Below, one piece after another: positions 59,378 through 64,000 of a stretch of 64,000 nucleotides of DNA; positions within the stretch are counted from its first letter, which is position 1, and each line of letters opens with the position of its first letter. The notes under the pieces are model-generated. The model had not been told where the DNA came from. It ran no database searches and saw only the letters and a list, made by a program, of their open reading frames with translations. Source of the stretch: Papaver somniferum (taxonomy: Eukaryota; Streptophyta; Magnoliopsida; Ranunculales; Papaveraceae). Location: NCBI RefSeq assembly GCF_003573695.1, contig NC_039358.1:11016326-11080325 (forward strand), in the 5' to 3' direction. The translations under genes were made by a program, and so were the position numbers.

Positions 59378-59902
59378 TGAAAAGACGAGGGTACCAAAAT
59401 ATACCTCAATCTCAAACTTTTACACCTATAAGTCATTTCTCCGAAAGTGATTGTCTATGGACTGAGTCGAGACAATACAACTAATCGGTTCACATTTTTT
59501 GTGATCGTCTATGGATACGAGATCGAGACAATACGATAACAATATAACTTGCATGATTGACAATGGATACAAGATCGAGACAATACAACAACGAAGTATG
59601 TTTACTTGATAATAGGTTCGGACTTAACCAAACACAATAGGATTTCTATCAAGTTAATAGGAATTAACATTTGTTTATTTTACTTATAATTATAATAAAA
59701 CAATTATAATTGCTAAAATAGAAAAGTAAAAGACACAGCAAGATTTCGTTAACGAGGAAACCGAAAATGCAGAAAAACCCCGGGACCTAGTCCAGAATTG
59801 AATAATCTCATAATTAAGCCGCTATACAAAATCTAAACAACCTTCGTATAGTTGAGACCAAGAAACTAAACCTATAGTTCACCTAGTTCCCTAAGTATCT
59901 GG
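59378..59902 (-). mobile_element. E9 5' LTR, part before the G5 insertion
   Basis: TGAAAAGACGAGGG onward; conserved block at about 59752-59830. A local duplication of ATGGATAC.AGATCGAGACA occurs at 59510-59588. Stops at CCCTAAGTAT where G5 begins. Confidence 0.85.
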
Positions 59903-61864
59903 TGTGAAAATGGGGTTGCACACAAAACTCTTGCAAGTATACAAGGCCAAGTTTTAGTATAGAGAGTAAGCAAGGGATCAGTCCACAGGGAGTGGGAGCA
60001 TACGAGAAATTTTCCTAAGCTATCAATGGGTGCAAAGCACTATGGCAGTGAGCAAGGCAAAGTAATATGGCAATTGCAAAGAACCAAAACAGTTAACAAA
60101 GCAAAGATGACAAAACAGCATGGAACCAAGGCTGTGAGCCAAGGGCAGGGGTGAGTTTGTGCACTGATTTCAGTGCACAACAGCTACAAATTGCAAGAAA
60201 TTAAACAAGCAAAACAGGTAAGGAGATAAACTGATCAGGAAGCAAAACAATACTGAAATTGTAAGTGACTGTAAAAGGGATTGTGGTTAAGCTAAGGGCT
60301 TAGAATCCACTTTTGTGTCCTAGCCAAGCAATGTGATCCTAGGTTGAGTTGAAAATCCTATGCATACATCTAGAATGGGAGGAAAACTAATTTGCTCACT
60401 AGTTTGCCCCTAGCATTGACTGTCTTTTGACAGAACAATCAATCACAGGCACTATGAGCATCAATCTCTTCCCATTGCTCAATCAAAACAGACATCAGGA
60501 TAACTATCCTAGCAATTCAGCATTTGACAATGCACTAGGCTTCATCTGAGCCTCAGCCTAATGCAGTTTAGCTCATGCTAAACATGTAAACAACAATAAA
60601 CATCATACAAGATAATTCAAACAACACACACATAACATTCAAAAAAATCAACTATGATAAAGGGACTGAATTTGAAATTGAACAAGAGGTAACAGTAGAG
60701 AGCACTGTCTAGTCCAGGCCTCTAAGGTGGTGCTCTGGCTAATCCAGGCATGATTCTAACATTCACCCAATGTTCTCAATTTATAGTACAATGTTTTTCC
60801 CCAAATTTTAGAAACGCTAAATTTTGAAACCCTAATTTTTAAATTGGAAATTAAACTCACTGATTCTCTGAATTTGTCTCCCCTGTGCTCGACCCATGCT
60901 TCCTTTTCGTCCTCTCCTTCTTTTCCCATACTCTCTGATGCTCCTGTCGACTGATACTCAAACCCTAGCTCTCTTAGATTTATCTCATAGGGTGAATGAG
61001 ATAGAGGTGAGAGAGATAGAGTTTAGAGTGATGGGTTTTGGGTTCTGGGATGTCGGGTGAAGGTGGAAGTGGTGAAGCTCGAGGTGGAGGAAGAGAGCAG
61101 CTCTGCCATGGTCGGGGAAAGGGATTTGCAGGCTCTGCAAATTTTGGGAAGAAGGGGAAGAAGAGCTCGAGAGAAGAATGGGTTAGGGGCTGTTTTTTTG
61201 GGGTATAAGGGTTCGGTTGCTAGGGTGTTGAGCGGAATCATCTGAAATTGATGCGCAGCGAGGAGATCCGTTGGATAATCACTTACTAATTAAATCGAAC
61301 GGCACGATGTAAACAAGCTCTGAGCGACCGTTAGATTTAGTGATACAACAAACCTGACGGCACCAGATGGGGGTTAGGTGTTGTAGTGTTGGTCAGATGC
61401 ATCGAAATCTGATGCACGATGACGCAGCGACCGTTGGATGATGGAATGGATCCAATCTTACGGTTAAGAAGGAAAACGGGTTTGGGTATTGAATTTTGGG
61501 TTTAGGATATGGGTTTGGGTTTAGGAATTGGATTTGGGATTAGGTAATATTGAGCCCACTTCTTCTTTAAGAACAATTTCTTCATTTTTAAGCCCATTTT
61601 CATCCTTGAGTCTTCCATACCGCGTTCTGCACTTCTTTTCCGCTAGAGTTTCCTCCGGCTTTTTCTCGTGTCTTTGCTCTTTTCGCTCCGCTATTCATCC
61701 AAACTTTATTTGGTACCTAAAAATGCAAAATTAATTAATAAAAAGATTTATTCTTGAAAACAATGAAAATACAGAATATGGGTTAAAATGGAGAATTAGA
61801 GCACAAAAGATGAGTTAAATGCCAAGAAAAATATATAGAAATATGCACTTTTTAGCACTCATCA
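59903..61864 (-). mobile_element. G5 3' LTR (Ty3-gypsy)
   Basis: TGTGAAAATGGGG to GCACTCATCA. On the minus strand it starts TGATGAGTGCTAAAAAGTGC and is preceded by a G-rich PPT. The left region with CTGTGGACTGATCCC on the minus strand is a common plant gypsy LTR ending. Minus-strand TATA-like TATAAAT at 60779-60785. Telo-box-like AAACCCTA motifs occur inside. The left end may be off by 1-3 bases. The partner LTR lies beyond the window. Confidence 0.8.
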
Positions 61865-61877
61865 AATACCCCCAAAC
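61865..61877 (-). other. Polypurine tract of G5
   Basis: GTTTGGGGGTATT on the minus strand abuts the LTR. Similar AGGTTTGGGGGT tracts recur at about 63104-63116 and 63492-63504. Confidence 0.8.
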
Positions 61878-63343
61878 CTGAATTTTACTTGTCCTCAAGT
61901 AAAACAAAACTAAGGAAATCCTACCTATACCACTGTCGCTGGTCTCTCGAATGCATTTAGCGTATGCACTAAACCTTTTAAACCACTAAGTGTCCCTAGT
62001 GGACGAGTTAAGTCTCGTGAAGGTTTGCTTAGAACGTACCTACAAAGTTCTAGGTCAAAATATAAGCTCAGATTCCATCAAATGTGACATATGCAAGTCA
62101 GTTTAAGCTCACAGCAAAATGGAGATGTCAATCTAGCTATCAAAGGCACAATCCTAGCACTGATAACAAATAAAGACATGTGATAAGAGTGTAAAGTGTA
62201 TCTACACATGTGTAAAGAAAGATCGGATGTTATGACTACTAATCACCAAGAGATAGTTTCTCAGACTAAGAACCAAGGTCGAAATCTAGCTAGCTGTCCG
62301 GACTTTACGAGAATTGTGAATGAGTTGGAGGTATTTCACAATTACTCGCGTTGTACATCAATGGCATACACCCTCCTTGCTTATTACAATGAAACAACAA
62401 AATGACTATTTACATGACTCTTATTTACATTGACTACTCTNNNNNNNNNNNNNNNNNNNNNNNNNNNNNNNNNNNNNNNNNNNNNNNNNNNNNNNNNNNN
62501 NNNNNNNNNNNNNNNNNNNNNNNNNNNNNNNNNNNNNNNNNNNNNNNNNNNNNNNNNNNNNNNNNNNNNNNNNNNNNNNNNNNNNNNNNNNNNNNNNNNN
62601 NNNNNNNNNNTTTTTTTTAAGAAGCACTTTTGATACATATACAAAAGGAAACAAAAGATTACATGACACTTTGCAAGAGGTATCCCTTTTTGATGCACCC
62701 AGTTAAATTCGATGGTTGTTTTTCTTAATGTAACCTCCACCTTCTATCCCAACCAACCAAAGAACAAGCTAGTCAAGTTTCGTTCAGTATTCTAAAATGA
62801 TTGGCAATCGTGACTTCCTATCAAACACCTTGAAGATCGAGGCTATACATGTATTGGTAGATCGTGCGCGTGCAAATTTCTTATCACCATGTGAATTGTG
62901 CTAGAATCAGGGTGCTTAAATATCTAGACTAAGACTCCTAATAATTACATATTTGCACAAGAGTCAACATTTCAAGGTAAATGAGCTCCATTTTTATGTT
63001 TTTTTTTTTTCAATTTTTTAATTTTTTATTTTGATTTTTCATTTTTTTCAAAAAGAAGGAGTTCTTGTTTTCAATTATGGCATATTATCAAAGTATCTAC
63101 TTTTCACCCCCAAACCTAAACTAAACATTGTCCTCAATGTTTCAAAATATGAACAAAATTATAATACAACATATGAAGAGGATCATGTTGAGTAGAGAAA
63201 AAGGAAAGAGAATACCCGATTTTGGCGAAAGCAATATTAGAACTCCGTTATTCAAGGCAAGAATCCAACATATGTCAGCCGAGATCATATTGGATTAGCA
63301 AAATATATACAAAAGGAACAAAAAGGTTTTTAAGAAATTTTAT
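61878..63343 (-). other. G5 untranslated region between ORF and PPT
   Basis: No gene. Contains the gap 62441-62610, a T-rich tract at 63000-63055 and an internal PPT-like tract with the phrase ATTGTCCTCAATG, which also occurs in G1 at about 10796. Confidence 0.6.
62441..62610. other. Assembly gap (N)
   Basis: 170 N bases; followed by a T-run. Confidence 1.
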
Positions 63344-64000
63344 CTACTGGATTATATACAAAAATTCACCATACACTAACAATCTAAAGAGTTGAGGATC
63401 AACCCAAAAGACAAAGTGTAGATGTTTCAACAGCTTCACACAAATATAACAGGAAAGAAACGCAAGTGAAACTGTGAAACAAAATGAGCTACCCCCAAAC
63501 CTGGATTTTTCAACGGATAAAATTTTGGAAACAAAATCTCGCAGTTTTGGGGGTTCATCATGCACAAGGTCTAGCTCGAAATGAACTGTGCTAGGGACGG
63601 GCAAACATGCTAATTCCAACTGTGGTTCCTCAAATGTATTATACTTAGAAGAAAAATAGTCCAAGAGGACTTGGGAAGCACACAGTTCCAAACCTAGGTT
63701 GGGGACTCTCAGAACAATTGGTTTGACAATATGGGTACAAACCAACTCTAGGTTGGGTGGAAGGGTATCAGATTGTGACTTAGGCAAGAAAGTGACATCC
63801 AAGTGTCTCACATGCATGAGATCAAGAGTATCAGTATTATCAGTCACATCAGCATTATCTAAGTCACACTCAAGATGTGTAGCATGCTCATCATCACAAA
63901 AAATTTGCACAAGTCCTAATTCAGAATCGTGGTTATCCGATATATTCAAATTATCATCAACAGAAGCAATATATTGTGGCTTAAGTATGGAATCAGACAC
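63344..64000 (-). CDS. G5 ORF, partial, shared with G1
   Basis: Open for 218 residues and still open at the window edge, so the true start is not seen (a Met happens to lie at the edge). The N-terminal 90 residues are very acidic (DNLNISDNHDSELGL, CDLDNADVTDNTDTLDL). Then follow PNLGLELCASQVLLDYF, a region with SVEKSRFGGSSF, a hydrophobic stretch FCFTVSLAFLSCYICVKLL that could be a membrane segment, and FWVDPQLFRLLVYG near the end (stop at 63344). G1 carries the same motifs in the same order. This is the least damaged ORF in the window. Function unknown. It is not pol and not a zinc-knuckle Gag. Confidence 0.65.
   Translation of the reverse strand: MSDSILKPQYIASVDDNLNISDNHDSELGLVQIFCDDEHATHLECDLDNADVTDNTDTLDLMHVRHLDVTFLPKSQSDTLPPNLELVCTHIVKPIVLRVPNLGLELCASQVLLDYFSSKYNTFEEPQLELACLPVPSTVHFELDLVHDEPPKLRDFVSKILSVEKSRFGGSSFCFTVSLAFLSCYICVKLLKHLHFVFWVDPQLFRLLVYGEFLYIIQ

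Larger units (their letters stand above)
52739..59902 (-). mobile_element. E9, family-A element with a transposon-protein-like ORF
   Basis: 3' LTR 52739-55456 (its last 65 bp missing), PPT 55457-55468, untranslated 3' module to 57295, ORF 57296-58378, further small ORFs to 59231, PBS 59361-59375 and the first part of the 5' LTR (59378-59902), cut by gypsy G5. The leader after the PBS matches that of E2 (AAAAGATCTAACAAT...), and the 3' module matches E2 and E8, but the coding part is different. No pol. Confidence 0.85.

Noticed and set aside
61023..61245. Overlapping ORFs on both strands in the G5 LTR
   Set aside because: A GC-richer stretch just downstream of the TATA box; there are no homologues in the window and no domain.

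Overview
The window is repeat-dense, AT-rich nuclear DNA of a flowering plant. The plant signs are primer-binding sites complementary to plant initiator-Met tRNA, Ty1-copia elements of Sirevirus type with repeated polypurine tracts, and Ty3-gypsy elements of Tat/Athila/Ogre type. A eudicot is likely and a poppy-like basal eudicot is my guess, but the species cannot be fixed from sequence alone. I found no host protein gene, tRNA, rRNA or CRISPR array. Nearly everything is a nested stack of LTR retrotransposons, and none shows reverse transcriptase, integrase, protease or RNase H coding. Coordinates of element ends come from reading TG...CA termini, PBS, PPT and target-site duplications by eye, and all homology statements are by-eye comparisons within the window.

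Region 1-20759: a plus-strand copia-like element (B1) with LTR family B. It has a 5' LTR tail at 1-791, a degenerate gag-like ORF1, a damaged ORF2, then a 3' end at 17887-18453 and a 3' LTR from 18454. B1 is split by E2, a complete minus-strand element at 3713-17886 of LTR family A with TSD CTTTA. E2 is itself split by a minus-strand gypsy element G1 at 8708-13551 with TSD GTCAT.

Region 20760-34656: a second family-B element (E4, 20760-27286) sits inside the B1 3' LTR. The LTR resumes at 27287-27341 and leads straight into another family-B interior (27342-30565). This ends at exactly the same base-level junction with a minus-strand family-A LTR as seen at 3712/3713. The best reading is a tandem dimer made by unequal LTR recombination after E2 had inserted. 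The second E2 copy is scrambled into a roughly 1 kb inverted repeat (30566-33032), followed by its interior (33033-34638), which preserves the empty G1 target site.

Region 34657-44239: gypsy LTRs. There is a plus-strand LTR (34668-36208), a minus-strand Ogre/Tat-like 5' end with PBS and gag start (36209-37169), a very long C/A-rich minus-strand LTR ending at 40719, and weakly resolved LTR-like sequence up to and beyond an assembly gap (43618-43876).

Region 44240-64000: a minus-strand family-A LTR (44240-47007) is fused to a plus-strand gag gene with a zinc knuckle (47009-48312), its 3' untranslated interior and its 3' LTR (to 52651). Next comes a minus-strand family-A element E9 (52739-59902) carrying a decayed ORF that looks like the putative plant transposon protein domain. 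E9 is interrupted by a minus-strand gypsy element G5 (LTR 59903-61864, ORF 63344-64000) that runs off the window.

The main biological point is that E2, E8 and E9 share LTRs and a roughly 2 kb 3' region with repeated PPTs, and E2 and E9 also share the leader after the PBS, yet each carries a different coding cassette. They look like non-autonomous Sirevirus derivatives with interchangeable cargo that must be mobilised in trans.
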